From contig VXLJ01000019.1 of assembly GCA_009841635.1 (NCBI GenBank), forward strand, positions 1-64,000: a stretch of 64,000 nucleotides of DNA, written 5' to 3'. Position numbers and translations under genes: made by a program. Each line of letters begins with the position of its first letter. The first letter of the stretch is position 1. This stretch comes from Gammaproteobacteria bacterium (GTDB lineage Bacteria; Pseudomonadota; Gammaproteobacteria; Pseudomonadales; Azotimanducaceae). Shown here one piece after another: positions 26,218 through 35,186 of this stretch. The notes below the pieces were generated by a model. It saw only the letters and a list, made by a program, of their open reading frames with translations, did no database searches and was not told where the DNA came from.

Positions 26218-28737
26218 ATGGCTACCGTCACCTTGGCAAATTCGAAGTTCAGGATCCCGTTCATTCGGACAATCGGGATGCGCCTGAGCATGCTCGTGGT
26301 GCTTCTGATCTTAGTGACCATCGTGTCAATGTCGATCATCAACTATCGCACGATTCGCGCGTCAATTCTTGATGAAGTTCACGTAAGTCTCGAATTACAA
26401 AACGAATCCATGCGTGAGATATTGGAATCCGCTGTCGACTACCAGCATGGTCGCATCGATGCCCTCACCAATCAAGTTTTACTTCAGCAGAATCTAGCGG
26501 CCTTTGTTGCGGGTAGAGCTTCCCCAGCCGAAGTTCAGGCAAACACCTCGGCGTTATTGATTCAGCTGAGACGGATGTGGGAAGACGTTATTGCCGTGCA
26601 GGTTCTCACCCCGGACGGATTGATCATCGCGAGCACGGATTTAGAGATGCTTGGAAATTCCTGGGTGGATAACGAGCTATTCATTCGAGGCCGCGAAGAG
26701 CACTTTTTAAGCCTGCTACGCTTGATTGACGAACCTCACGTAACACATCTCAGTGGCCCAGTGATTTCGGAAGATGGCATTTTGGTTGGGGTAGTCATAG
26801 CAGATATCGAAAGTGAGTTTTTACGCGATTCAATCACCGTGATGCAAACGGGTCACGCCACCTCTAGCGTACGTTTAGGCATGCTCACAGAAGCGGGTGA
26901 GCAGCGTTATTTATTTATTACAAACGAACACAGCATCAGCGATTTGGTGGAGGCGGGCGATCCGGCGTTGCAACTTGCGATCGATGGTGATGCTGGCTTT
27001 CTGGATGGCATCTTCGATCATCGAGATGTAGAAGTGGTCGCGGCGTTTCGTCCAGTTGCGATTCAAGACACGAATTGGGGTCTGGTGGCACAAGTCGACG
27101 CACGCGAAATCTATTTACCGGTGCGCGAGGCGTTTTGGGCGGTGATCGTGACAACGGTGCTTTTCATAACGATTGCCGTGGTGTTTGGAATCCTGTTCGT
27201 TCGCAAGACACTGATGCCAATTCACGATCTAGCAGAAGCAGCTGGTCGACTTGAAACGCAAGATACGGCGCTCGATGTGCCAACGGAGACCAACGACGAG
27301 ATTGGCGTGCTGGGTCGCGCCTTTAACGCAATCATCAAAGAGCGGGCCAACTATACGGCGAGCCTGCAACGGCAAGTAAAAGAACGCACGCAAGAACTAG
27401 AGAACTCGAACGCTGGGTTGCAGCGTGTCGTGCAACGGGTGGAAAGCCAAAACGATCTCATGGAACGCGACCTACGCCGAGCAGAGATATTTCAAAAGTC
27501 ATTGCTACCCAAAGCCATCCCTGACATGCTTGGCTTCTCACTTGCTGCGATGTATTTGCCAGGCACTGCAGTTGGTGGCGATCTGTACGACGTCGTTCAG
27601 ATTGACGACGACCACGTTGCGTTATTGATCGCAGATTCGGCCGGGCACGGTGCGAGCGCAGCGATGTTATCGGTGTTATTCAAGCTAAAACTCGAATCAC
27701 CTAACGCATCGGAGTTGCTTGAACCAACCTCGCTATTCGCTCGTGTGAATAGAACGTTCGTGGAAGATCTATCGGCACCTGGCGTATTTGTCACAGCGCT
27801 GTTGTTGATCATAAATATTCGTACTCGCGACGTCCAGATGGTCAGTGCCGGGCACCCGCCGCTGCTACTGGTTCGCGCCAATGGGGACGTCAAGACCCTC
27901 GAGCGCACAGGTCCTGGCTTAGGGCTTTCATTGCAAGCTCACTATACGGCGCATCGATTCAATGTGGTACAAGGCGATCAGCTCCTGCTTTACACGGATG
28001 GGTTGTTTGACGTAAACGACGAAGAACCGCCAACGCTGGACACCCTTGCCGCAATCATTCGCAGTCCAGATTCACATAAGCCGGTGTTAGAGCAGTTGTT
28101 TGAAATCGGCTCAGGCCACGTGAATATGGAGGATCGCGATGACGTCACACTGTGCCTCCTAGCAGCGAGAACGAATAGCAACTGGGTGAGAACAGGATCG
28201 CGCCGCGGATCGGATGTTGCACAAAACCCGCAACATGAGCAGAATGGCAAATCCGGCGTCGAGTATGCGGAAACGGAACAAACTACGTACCTCTTTCTGC
28301 GCGGTCGGGTCACCTGGACGTTTGGCGAGTCATTTTTTGATGCGGCAACGTCTGTTCTGGATGAAAATCGTCCTGTTGTCATAGAGTTTGAGCGGTGCGA
28401 TTACTTGGATAGCGCGATGCTCGGTACCCTTCATCAAATCGTTGAACGCGCGACGAAGAGCGATCTAGAGGTCAAATTGCAGCACGTCTCTGACGACGTT
28501 AAGAAGACGTTTGTCGAATTAGGGCTCGGTGATGTGCTGAACCACATTGTGGATGAAGCGGTTTGGGTACCAACTAACACGCTGCCTTTGGCATCAAGTT
28601 CGCGCCTAGAGCGCAATACCCGCGTTATTCAGGCACACGATGCGCTGGTGCAACTCAACGAACACAATCGCGAGGAATTTGAAGCAGTGGTGGACAACAT
28701 GCGCGAGGACTTTCACGCCCAATCGCCACCCGCGTAA
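26218..28737 (+). CDS. Membrane sensor with HAMP, SpoIIE/PP2C phosphatase and STAS domains
   Basis: Signal-transducing phosphatase of about 839 residues. A membrane span (LSMLVVLLILVTIVSMSII) is followed by a periplasmic, Cache-like sensor region at about 45-300, a second span (AVIVTTVLFITIAVVFGILF), a HAMP linker (PIHDLAEAAGRLETQDT) and a coiled coil. The PP2C-type phosphatase domain carries GGDLYD (453-458), IADSAGHG, LYTDGLFD and DDVTLC, so all metal-binding Asp residues are present. A C-terminal STAS domain keeps the phosphorylatable Ser in LDSAMLG (Ser732). The protein is thus a phosphatase joined to its own likely substrate type. No anti-sigma kinase (RsbW-like) gene is nearby. The ATG at 26218 follows a TTG at 26215. 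The gene lies 87 bases after the exporter pair. Confidence 0.85.
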   Translation: MATVTLANSKFRIPFIRTIGMRLSMLVVLLILVTIVSMSIINYRTIRASILDEVHVSLELQNESMREILESAVDYQHGRIDALTNQVLLQQNLAAFVAGRASPAEVQANTSALLIQLRRMWEDVIAVQVLTPDGLIIASTDLEMLGNSWVDNELFIRGREEHFLSLLRLIDEPHVTHLSGPVISEDGILVGVVIADIESEFLRDSITVMQTGHATSSVRLGMLTEAGEQRYLFITNEHSISDLVEAGDPALQLAIDGDAGFLDGIFDHRDVEVVAAFRPVAIQDTNWGLVAQVDAREIYLPVREAFWAVIVTTVLFITIAVVFGILFVRKTLMPIHDLAEAAGRLETQDTALDVPTETNDEIGVLGRAFNAIIKERANYTASLQRQVKERTQELENSNAGLQRVVQRVESQNDLMERDLRRAEIFQKSLLPKAIPDMLGFSLAAMYLPGTAVGGDLYDVVQIDDDHVALLIADSAGHGASAAMLSVLFKLKLESPNASELLEPTSLFARVNRTFVEDLSAPGVFVTALLLIINIRTRDVQMVSAGHPPLLLVRANGDVKTLERTGPGLGLSLQAHYTAHRFNVVQGDQLLLYTDGLFDVNDEEPPTLDTLAAIIRSPDSHKPVLEQLFEIGSGHVNMEDRDDVTLCLLAARTNSNWVRTGSRRGSDVAQNPQHEQNGKSGVEYAETEQTTYLFLRGRVTWTFGESFFDAATSVLDENRPVVIEFERCDYLDSAMLGTLHQIVERATKSDLEVKLQHVSDDVKKTFVELGLGDVLNHIVDEAVWVPTNTLPLASSSRLERNTRVIQAHDALVQLNEHNREEFEAVVDNMREDFHAQSPPA

Positions 28738-28773
28738 CCATTCTTAAAATCCCCGCCTCCCAAGTTGTCGAAA

Positions 28774-28799
28774 GCGACGCATAACTAGGTTTATGTCGC
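28774..28799. promoter_or_regulatory. Imperfect inverted repeat upstream of the aldehyde dehydrogenase gene
   Basis: GCGAC-GCATAAC-TAG-GTTTATG-TCGC is an imperfect palindrome 41 bases before the ATG at 28840. It could be an operator for a transcription factor or a small hairpin. One offset base in the outer arms breaks perfect symmetry. The reader protein is unknown. Confidence 0.25.
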
Positions 28800-28839
28800 A
28801 GTTTTCGGCGTATCCACTCCGAATAGGAACTACCAAACT

Positions 28840-30258
28840 ATGAGCAATCGCACGAAGTTCTACATCAATGGTGAATGGGTCGAGCCTTCGACGTCGGACA
28901 CGATTGATGTGATCAATCCAGCGACGGAGTTGCCCGTCGGGCCTGTGGCGTTAGGCGGTCAAGCCGATGTGGACAAAGCTGTCGATGCGGCTTATGAGGC
29001 GTTTGAGTCGTACTCGCAAACGACGCGCGAAGAGCGTATCGCGCTCTTCGAGAGAATCATCGATGTCTACAAAGGACGCATTCCAGAAGTCGCTAAGGTC
29101 ATTAGTGAAGAAATGGGTGCGCCAATGGGTTTGGCAAACGCTGCCCAAGCACCAGTAGGACTCGGACATTTCAATACTGTCCTACGCGTTCTGCGTGATT
29201 TCGAGTTTGAGGAAGATCTTGGTTCGGCTCGAATCGTCAAAGAACCTGCAGGTGTATGCGCATTTATTACGCCTTGGAATTGGCCTATCAATCAGATCGC
29301 GACTAAAGTTGCTCCTGCGCTAGCAGCTGGCTGCACGATGGTGCTAAAACCCTCAGAGGTTGCGCCTTTCAATGCGATTCTGTTTGCGGAAGTGATGGAT
29401 GAAGCTGGCGTGCCTGCTGGCGTATTCAACCTCGTTAATGGTGATGGGCCAACCGTAGGCGCAGCGCTGTCATCGCACCCGAAAGTTGACATGGTTTCCT
29501 TCACCGGATCGACACGTGCCGGTATTGAAGTTGCGAGAAATGCAGCACCCACCGTGAAACGCGTGGCGCAGGAACTTGGTGGTAAATCCGCGAACATCAT
29601 CTTAGACGACGCGAATTTCGAAGAAGCGATTTCGCGCGATGTGTTTGGTATGTGCACGAATTCGGGTCAGAGCTGCAACGCGCCGACCCGCATGCTGGTT
29701 CCCCAAGACCGGATGGATGAAGCAGCAAGTATCGCGAAAAACGCGGCGGCGCAAGTCAAAGTTGGGGACCCCAATGATGCCGGCACAACGATTGGACCGG
29801 TGGTATCCGCCGTTCAGTACGATCGGATTCAAAACCTCATTCAGGCGGGCATCGATGAAGGCGCGAAGCTTGAAATTGGCGGTACGGGTCGGCCTGATGG
29901 CTTAAATGCTGGTTACTACGTCAAACCGACCGTGTTCTCGCACGTCACAAATGACATGCGGATCGCGCAGGAAGAGATTTTTGGGCCAGTACTTTCACTC
30001 ATCGCCTACGAAGATGACGATGATGCTGTGAAGATAGCGAATGACACGGTGTACGGTCTTTCGGGCTACGTTTCATCGGGCAGTTCTGAGCGAGCGCGCA
30101 ACGTCGCGCGGCGAATTCGGACTGGCAATGTGCACATTAATGGCGCTGGTCCCGACCAACAAATGCCTTTCGGCGGCTACAAGCAGTCTGGCAATGGTCG
30201 TGAATGGGGTCGATACGGTTTCGAGGAATTCTTAGAGACTAAAGCGATCGTCGGCTAA
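28840..30258 (+). CDS. Aldehyde dehydrogenase family protein
   Basis: NAD(P)+-dependent oxidation of an aldehyde to the acid. Motifs are the substrate and cofactor loop FITPWNWPINQ, KPSEVAPF, the NAD-binding FTGSTRAGI, the catalytic-base region ELGGKSANI, the nucleophile Cys in NSGQSCNAPTRM (about residue 285), and EEIFGPVLS. Length of 472 residues is typical. ATG 28840 is preceded by AGGAA at slightly long spacing. An inverted repeat precedes the gene and an intrinsic terminator follows at 30277, so it is probably transcribed alone. Substrate cannot be deduced; the variant QSCNAPTR nucleophile context occurs in several aldehyde dehydrogenase subgroups. Confidence 0.9.
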   Translation: MSNRTKFYINGEWVEPSTSDTIDVINPATELPVGPVALGGQADVDKAVDAAYEAFESYSQTTREERIALFERIIDVYKGRIPEVAKVISEEMGAPMGLANAAQAPVGLGHFNTVLRVLRDFEFEEDLGSARIVKEPAGVCAFITPWNWPINQIATKVAPALAAGCTMVLKPSEVAPFNAILFAEVMDEAGVPAGVFNLVNGDGPTVGAALSSHPKVDMVSFTGSTRAGIEVARNAAPTVKRVAQELGGKSANIILDDANFEEAISRDVFGMCTNSGQSCNAPTRMLVPQDRMDEAASIAKNAAAQVKVGDPNDAGTTIGPVVSAVQYDRIQNLIQAGIDEGAKLEIGGTGRPDGLNAGYYVKPTVFSHVTNDMRIAQEEIFGPVLSLIAYEDDDDAVKIANDTVYGLSGYVSSGSSERARNVARRIRTGNVHINGAGPDQQMPFGGYKQSGNGREWGRYGFEEFLETKAIVG

Positions 30259-30276
30259 CACGACTATTCATGAACG

Positions 30277-30309
30277 AGGCGGCAAAGCTGCGGTTTTGTC
30301 GCCTTTTTT
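30277..30309 (+). terminator. Rho-independent terminator after the aldehyde dehydrogenase gene
   Basis: AGGCGGCAAAGC and GGTTTTGTCGCC pair (with G-U wobble) to form a stem, directly followed by TTTTTT. It lies 19 bases past the stop codon at 30258. The stem and U tract are good evidence of an intrinsic terminator. Confidence 0.85.
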
Positions 30310-30455
30310 GTTAGTTCCTATTAGTCCACTTTTACTCAAAGCGCAAAGCCTTCTTGAATTGTTTCTTGAAAGCTCTCTTAACGAAAGGCTTCTGCCGGAA
30401 TTGCCATCTCGTAGCTTTTGCTCGTGTACGAAGCCAGTTGTGGTGGCGATTTACG

Positions 30456-30648
30456 CTTGCGTGCAAGATGCGCAATCACTCAAGGATCAAGTAGGCGATT
30501 GCGCGCCGCGAGCGGACCTGAATAAACCAACTCGTTCATTTTGAAAGATAGGTTACCTCTTTAAAGAGGCGAGGTCTCGGTTTGCCAAGGCATGTGCATC
30601 TGGCTTGGTGCGACCGTGGTGTAACGAACGAGACTGCCTCTAAAGGCA
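30456..30648. ncRNA. Hairpin-rich intergenic stretch, candidate structured RNA
   Basis: This part of a ~450-base region without a gene (30259-30707) holds several inverted repeats. They are CTTGC-GT-GCAAG (30456-30467), an 8-base pair GCGCAATC/GATTGCGC (30470-30477 with 30497-30504), CCTCTTTAAAGAGG (30556-30569), a long-range stem GAGGC...GTCTCG (30566-30579) with CGAGAC...GCCTC (30629-30640), and TGCC-TCTAAA-GGCA (30635-30648). The long stem competes with both flanking hairpins, as in a switching RNA. No known family was recognised. Strand is undetermined, and no coding frame is convincing. Chance pairing in a GC-rich stretch remains possible. Confidence 0.3.
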
Positions 30649-30707
30649 AATCAAGCGTGAATCAATTCAGCAACTTGAATTCAAACCCTGGGAGCTAGTT
30701 GGGTTAG

Positions 30708-31049
30708 TTAGCAGTTCTCTAGCTTGAGATATCCGTTGCAGTTATTGAGTTTCGCCATATCTTCCTTTGAACCTTGCCAGGTTTGATTTCGGTAGATACC
30801 CCACGTGCTGGTGGAACAGTCCACGTTTACCTTACATTGCTCGTCGTCAACCGAAATATTGGCAAGGACGTTGTGTACTTGCGCCAGTCCACAAGATCGA
30901 AACGCACCACTGCTTTCCCATGCAGAACGGCATTTTTGGACCGTTAGTGCGTCTTCTCCCAAAATTGCGGTGCCTGACAGGCCAACCGCCATTAAAACAA
31001 GCGTAGCTAGTAACCATACGCCTTTACGTTGTCTTACGTGTGTTTTCAT
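30708..31049 (-). CDS. Small secreted cysteine-rich protein
   Basis: A 113-residue predicted exported protein with no assigned function. The N terminus KTHVRQRKG followed by WLLATLVLMAVGL is a signal peptide or anchor. The mature part has six cysteines in the pattern KC, SC, QC, DC, NNC and a C-terminal Cys, enough for three disulfide bonds. The end KLNNCNGYLKLENC is reminiscent of the repeated motif near the end of cyanovirin-N-homology (CVNH) lectin domains, which is only a weak resemblance. The chosen ATG at 31049 is supported by the n-region; TTG 31067 is possible. The gene is isolated, with a hairpin-rich stretch downstream of its stop. Confidence 0.55.
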   Translation of the reverse strand: MKTHVRQRKGVWLLATLVLMAVGLSGTAILGEDALTVQKCRSAWESSGAFRSCGLAQVHNVLANISVDDEQCKVNVDCSTSTWGIYRNQTWQGSKEDMAKLNNCNGYLKLENC

Positions 31050-31152
31050 CGCATGCGCCAGATTCAAGTAACGTTGTTGTTTTTATTAACGAATATTAAG
31101 CGGTCTAAAGGTGTATTTGAACTGTGGATTCAAACCACATCATCTAAGATGA

Positions 31153-32409
31153 TCAAGACCAAACCAGCGGTTCCGTGCTGTGCCCGAACGTCTCGGTTTC
31201 CATCCCAATGGTGCGCAACAACGTAACGAATAGATTTGATAGAGGCGTGTTCATCTCGCCTTCATAAACGTGGTGTTTCCCATGCGGCAACGGTCCACCA
31301 GCTACCAAAATAGGCAAGTCGACTGCGCTATGTGAGTTGGCGTTGCCGAGATTGCTGCCAAACAACACGGTGGTTGATTCAAGCAGGCTGGTGCCGTCAT
31401 CACGTTTCTCAGATAGACTGTTTAAAAGCTCACCAAAAGCGATCACAATCGCGTTTTCTACAAGCCGCAATTGCGAGATCTTTGACTCGTCTTGGCCGTG
31501 GTGGGACAGATTGTGATGATCGACTGACACGCCTTGAACCACCGGCACGACACCATGATCTTGGATCATCAAGCTCAGTACCCTAGACGAATCGGTTTCG
31601 AGAATCAACGGCATGAGCTTGAACATAGCTGAAATTCGGCCGATCAAATCTGCGGACGATTCGACGTCAGATGGCGATTCGGTCGTAACGGTGGGTTTCG
31701 GCTTGTGATGCCATGCTTTGACCGATACCAACTCACGTTCCGCCGAACGCAGCGCTTCGTAATACGCATCTAGCTTGTGCCGATCGGCGCCACTCATTCT
31801 GGGTAAAAGCGAACTGGTTTCGGCCTGCAGATGGTCCAGAATGCTGCCACCATCGGTCAGTCGTTGGGTTTCTTTGGCGACCGCAGCGGCATCACCTTGC
31901 AGAAATAGCTTTGCAAATAACGACGACGGGCTTACTTCAGCCGGAACCATCACACCGCCGCTGGTAAATGATTGGCTTTGTGCGCTATTCGTCGCCATGA
32001 CAATAGATGGGAATCGAGTTACATAACCTAGAAAATCAGAGGCGGCTTGATCCACGGATTGCGTGTTTACGAACCCGTCCAACCCAGGGTGTTCGGCCGA
32101 AGTCAGCCAAGTGATTTCTGAGTTGTGCGCCTGTCGCCCCGTCTGGTTTTTATGACCAAGCCCTGAAAACAGGGTATATCGGTCTCGAAAGCCATCAATA
32201 TGCTGTAGATATTCGCTAGGTTCGTAATCGGCACCCGCAGATTTTGGAAACCAGGCATCGGCGTACAAGCCGAGAGTTTGGCAGATATTGATCATGCGAG
32301 GAGGTGTCGCATCGTTGGCGACGTTACCCATCGTTTCGAGCCACGGCAGCGCAAGTGCTATGCCGCTTGCACGCAGAAAGTGCCTTCGATTAAGTGCGTG
32401 CATTGCCAT
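31153..32409 (-). CDS. DUF1552 family protein (Tat-exported)
   Basis: Member of the DUF1552 family, whose members are commonly encoded next to DUF1592 cytochromes in planctomycetes, verrucomicrobia, myxobacteria and some marine gammaproteobacteria. The N terminus NRRHFLRASGIALALPWLE is a twin-arginine signal, so folded export is likely. The family motifs are seen in SVDHHNLSHHGQDESK, LLESTTVLFGSNLGNANSHS and DLPILVAGG. The start ATG at 32409 shares one base with the stop of the DUF1592 gene (TAATG). Its function is not established; the His-rich segment may bind metal. It resembles sulfatase/phosphatase-fold DUF1501 proteins in overall pattern. Confidence 0.85.
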   Translation of the reverse strand: MAMHALNRRHFLRASGIALALPWLETMGNVANDATPPRMINICQTLGLYADAWFPKSAGADYEPSEYLQHIDGFRDRYTLFSGLGHKNQTGRQAHNSEITWLTSAEHPGLDGFVNTQSVDQAASDFLGYVTRFPSIVMATNSAQSQSFTSGGVMVPAEVSPSSLFAKLFLQGDAAAVAKETQRLTDGGSILDHLQAETSSLLPRMSGADRHKLDAYYEALRSAERELVSVKAWHHKPKPTVTTESPSDVESSADLIGRISAMFKLMPLILETDSSRVLSLMIQDHGVVPVVQGVSVDHHNLSHHGQDESKISQLRLVENAIVIAFGELLNSLSEKRDDGTSLLESTTVLFGSNLGNANSHSAVDLPILVAGGPLPHGKHHVYEGEMNTPLSNLFVTLLRTIGMETETFGHSTEPLVWS

Positions 32410-34853
32410 TACTGTCTCCGAAATAAATCGCTATGAGCAACTGCGTGAATCATGCTGCGCACGGGATATTGCTCATCTTCGACTTGCGCGACAATCGCAT
32501 TAATGTCGTCGCGGTCCGCAAATTGCACTTCAGCGCCGGTTGCTAACACCATGAGTTGGGATACGAAGTGGCGGGCCACGTATTTGAGGTTATGTTCGAT
32601 CATCAGTTCTCGATACGCCAAATAATCGTCAAACGTGTCCCCTTGGGGTGTTACGCCGCCCGCATCGACGGCCATGCCTTGCTTGTAGGGTCCGGGATAT
32701 AAAACGCCATCTGCTTCGACTTTTTCGCCACTTGCACGATAGTGCTCACGAAAACCACCGATAGGATCGAACGATTCCATGGCAAAGCCTGGTGGATCGA
32801 TACTTAGGTGACAACTCGCGCATACAGTATTTGAACGGTGTGCATCTAGTTGTTCTCGGATGGTGGTTGTGCCACGGGTATCTGGTTCTAAACCTGATAC
32901 ATTGGGTGGTGGTGGTGGCGCTGGCTGGCCGAGCACGTTCGACAACACGAAGTTTCCGCGTGGTACTGGCGAGGTTGTGGTGCCGTTCGCGGTGATTTTG
33001 TGAATCGCGGCTTGGGCTAGTAGACCGCCTCTAACGTGGTCGCCGGCTAGAGGCACTTTACGCATGTATTGGCCAGCTACTTCAGGGATGTTGTAGTGCT
33101 CGGCAAGGCGCCGATTAAGGAATGTGAAATCTGCGTCGATGAGATTGTCGAGAGTTAGGTTTTGACTGACGAGCTCTTTTAGAAAGAGCTCTGTTTCAGC
33201 TTGCATGGCTTGTGCGAGGCGTGCGTCATATTCAGGATAGAGTCCTGCATCTGGTGTGGTGGCGTACAGCTCGTACAGTCGAAATGCTTGCCCTGCAAAA
33301 TCTTTAATAAATCTATGGCTCTTGGGATCAGCGAGCATACGCTCTATCTGTTGGTCGATGATGTCACCATCAGTTAACGCGCCACGCCTCGCTAACTCAA
33401 GCAAGGTATCGTCGGGCATACTGCGCCACAGGAAATACGATAACCTTGAGGCCAACGCGAAGTCATCAAGGGTTGCACCGTCGTTCGATTGGAAGAGAAA
33501 TTCAGGCGCGGTCAGAATAGCGGCAAGTGGGACACGTAAAGCGTCAAGGAAAGTACGGCCTTCGTCAAGTGGCCCATCTGCTAAAGCCGCGTACTTCTCG
33601 ATAGCTTCTGCCGAAAGTGCACGTCTGAACGCTCGAGGTCCAAATGCAGCAACGATTTCGCGAACGTGTTCTTTAGGGTCTTTAGTTAAGACTGGTTCGT
33701 TGTTGTCAAATTCAAGACCCACGAGCAACTTGCGAGTGCTTGTAGGAGGCCAGTCATCCAGGATTGGACCTTCGATGGACAACGAACGCATTACGATGCC
33801 TTCGCCACCATAGTCCTTCACATTTTCGTCCGGTGCGAAGTACTTAAACGCGTCGGGCGCTAACTGCACGTCTGCAACTGAAGGGGCAATCACATCGTTA
33901 GGACGCAGATACGTCGTTAGTTCGACTTCGCGACCTGCTTCATCGGCCAGGTCATAAGCGCCAAGCAGATTCGAAAGCGCGGCTGTGCCTGCTGCACCGA
34001 GTGATCCGGAATAAACCGTTAATGTGAGGGTTTTTAAAGTGCGGTACGGATACGCTGCCACGCGGACTTTGTACTGTCCGGCGACTGGTACATTGAAGCC
34101 TTCCGACGCACTGTGAAAGAGATAGGTCGATGATGTGTCGAAATATGACGCGACGCCGTCTTCTAACACTCGGGTAACGCCGCCGCCGAGGAATTCCGCA
34201 TCGGACATAAAGTTCAGATAGCCTGAATCTTTGTACGCCACATGGAAGTTTTGCGGTTCTGGTTTTTCACCCGTCTGCAGCGCAATGTCGAGGGCATGCT
34301 GCGCTGCGCGCATGTAACCGCGAACGTGGAGCGGTGAAAACCCTTGATTGGTCGCCACGGTATCGAATGTCCCAGAATCTGCTTCCGCAGGCAGAATCGA
34401 GACTAAGTCAGCTGCGGCAGCACCGTCGATATTTAGTAGATCTTCAATCGTGTATTGGTATTCAAGACGGGTCAGTCGTCGTAATGCCGTTCGAACGGGA
34501 CCACGTCGTTTTAAATTCGCCTCGATCAGCGCGTCTTTTAAAGCTGCCATGGCGGGGTCTAGCACGGCTGCATCTGGCGTTGGCAACGGCGCTGGTGGCA
34601 TTTCGCCACGTTCGAGTCGCTCATATACCCGTTGCCATTTTCGGAATACCTGTGGGTCCGAGAGGTCTCTTTCTAGTACGTTGAAATCCAGCATGCTGAG
34701 CGCTGTATTGCTGTGGCATGCCATGCAGGTGCCATTGAGCAGCGGTTCGAATGCTTCCTCGAATGGTGCTGCAAAACTTGCGCAAACGGTCGCACCCGCA
34801 ATCAAGGTCTTGATGACCAAGCTGCGTGGCTTTCTTGTAGGTGTTCTAACCAA
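32409..34853 (-). CDS. DUF1592/PSD1-type cytochrome c-like protein
   Basis: Large exported protein (814 residues) of the DUF1587/1592/1588/1585 family. It has a signal-type N terminus (LVIKTLIAGATVCASFAAP) and two heme c-like motifs: CMACHS near residue 43 and CASCHL near residue 690, the latter within VCASCHLSIDPPGFAMESF, a hallmark of the C-terminal DUF1588 module. The region DPAMAALKDALIEANLKRRG and LTRLEYQYTIEDLLN matches the DUF1587 part. Members are thought to take part in degradation of complex substrates in planctomycetes, but no activity is proven. The start is TTG at 34853. It is co-transcribed with the DUF1552 gene, with a one-base overlap. Confidence 0.85.
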   Translation of the reverse strand: MVRTPTRKPRSLVIKTLIAGATVCASFAAPFEEAFEPLLNGTCMACHSNTALSMLDFNVLERDLSDPQVFRKWQRVYERLERGEMPPAPLPTPDAAVLDPAMAALKDALIEANLKRRGPVRTALRRLTRLEYQYTIEDLLNIDGAAAADLVSILPAEADSGTFDTVATNQGFSPLHVRGYMRAAQHALDIALQTGEKPEPQNFHVAYKDSGYLNFMSDAEFLGGGVTRVLEDGVASYFDTSSTYLFHSASEGFNVPVAGQYKVRVAAYPYRTLKTLTLTVYSGSLGAAGTAALSNLLGAYDLADEAGREVELTTYLRPNDVIAPSVADVQLAPDAFKYFAPDENVKDYGGEGIVMRSLSIEGPILDDWPPTSTRKLLVGLEFDNNEPVLTKDPKEHVREIVAAFGPRAFRRALSAEAIEKYAALADGPLDEGRTFLDALRVPLAAILTAPEFLFQSNDGATLDDFALASRLSYFLWRSMPDDTLLELARRGALTDGDIIDQQIERMLADPKSHRFIKDFAGQAFRLYELYATTPDAGLYPEYDARLAQAMQAETELFLKELVSQNLTLDNLIDADFTFLNRRLAEHYNIPEVAGQYMRKVPLAGDHVRGGLLAQAAIHKITANGTTTSPVPRGNFVLSNVLGQPAPPPPPNVSGLEPDTRGTTTIREQLDAHRSNTVCASCHLSIDPPGFAMESFDPIGGFREHYRASGEKVEADGVLYPGPYKQGMAVDAGGVTPQGDTFDDYLAYRELMIEHNLKYVARHFVSQLMVLATGAEVQFADRDDINAIVAQVEDEQYPVRSMIHAVAHSDLFRRQ

Positions 34854-35186
34854 TGGTTTTTGTGTGGTTATTCGTTGGGGTAGCTGAAAACACGCAAGGT
34901 TAGCGGCGCACTTTTTCGATGTTACTTAGCGTTCGCAATAGGTCGCATTTGCCTAAAGCGTCTAGACCAAGAGTTTTTCGCTAGACCACACTGGTTTGAT
35001 GGTTGCCTAGCATAGCACTATGCCTGTGGAAATTAGCGAATCTTGGCGTCAATACCGACAAAAAGACATTGCACGGGGGCATGAGACGCATTCGCGGTCA
35101 CATAATAGAGGTGGCGCGAAGTCCCTAAAACGCATCTCAAGAATTTGCAGTTACGGCCTCGTTAACCCAATCAGGAGAACGACAAC
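34854..35186. other. Divergent intergenic region between DUF1592 and DUF1080 genes
   Basis: A ~330-base region that must carry promoters for both flanking operons. It contains a perfect 6-base inverted repeat GCATAG-CA-CTATGC at 35010-35023, and a direct repeat CTAGACCA near 34971 and 34981. An AGGAGA ribosome site precedes the DUF1080 start. No gene or known RNA is seen. Confidence 0.4.

Noticed and set aside
33256-33813. 185-residue plus-strand ORF opposite the DUF1592 gene
   Set aside because: Ser/Arg-rich composition typical of an antisense shadow; the minus strand carries the clear gene.
34348-34887. 179-residue plus-strand ORF overlapping the start of the DUF1592 gene
   Set aside because: Opposite to conserved DUF1587-type sequence, with no motifs of its own.
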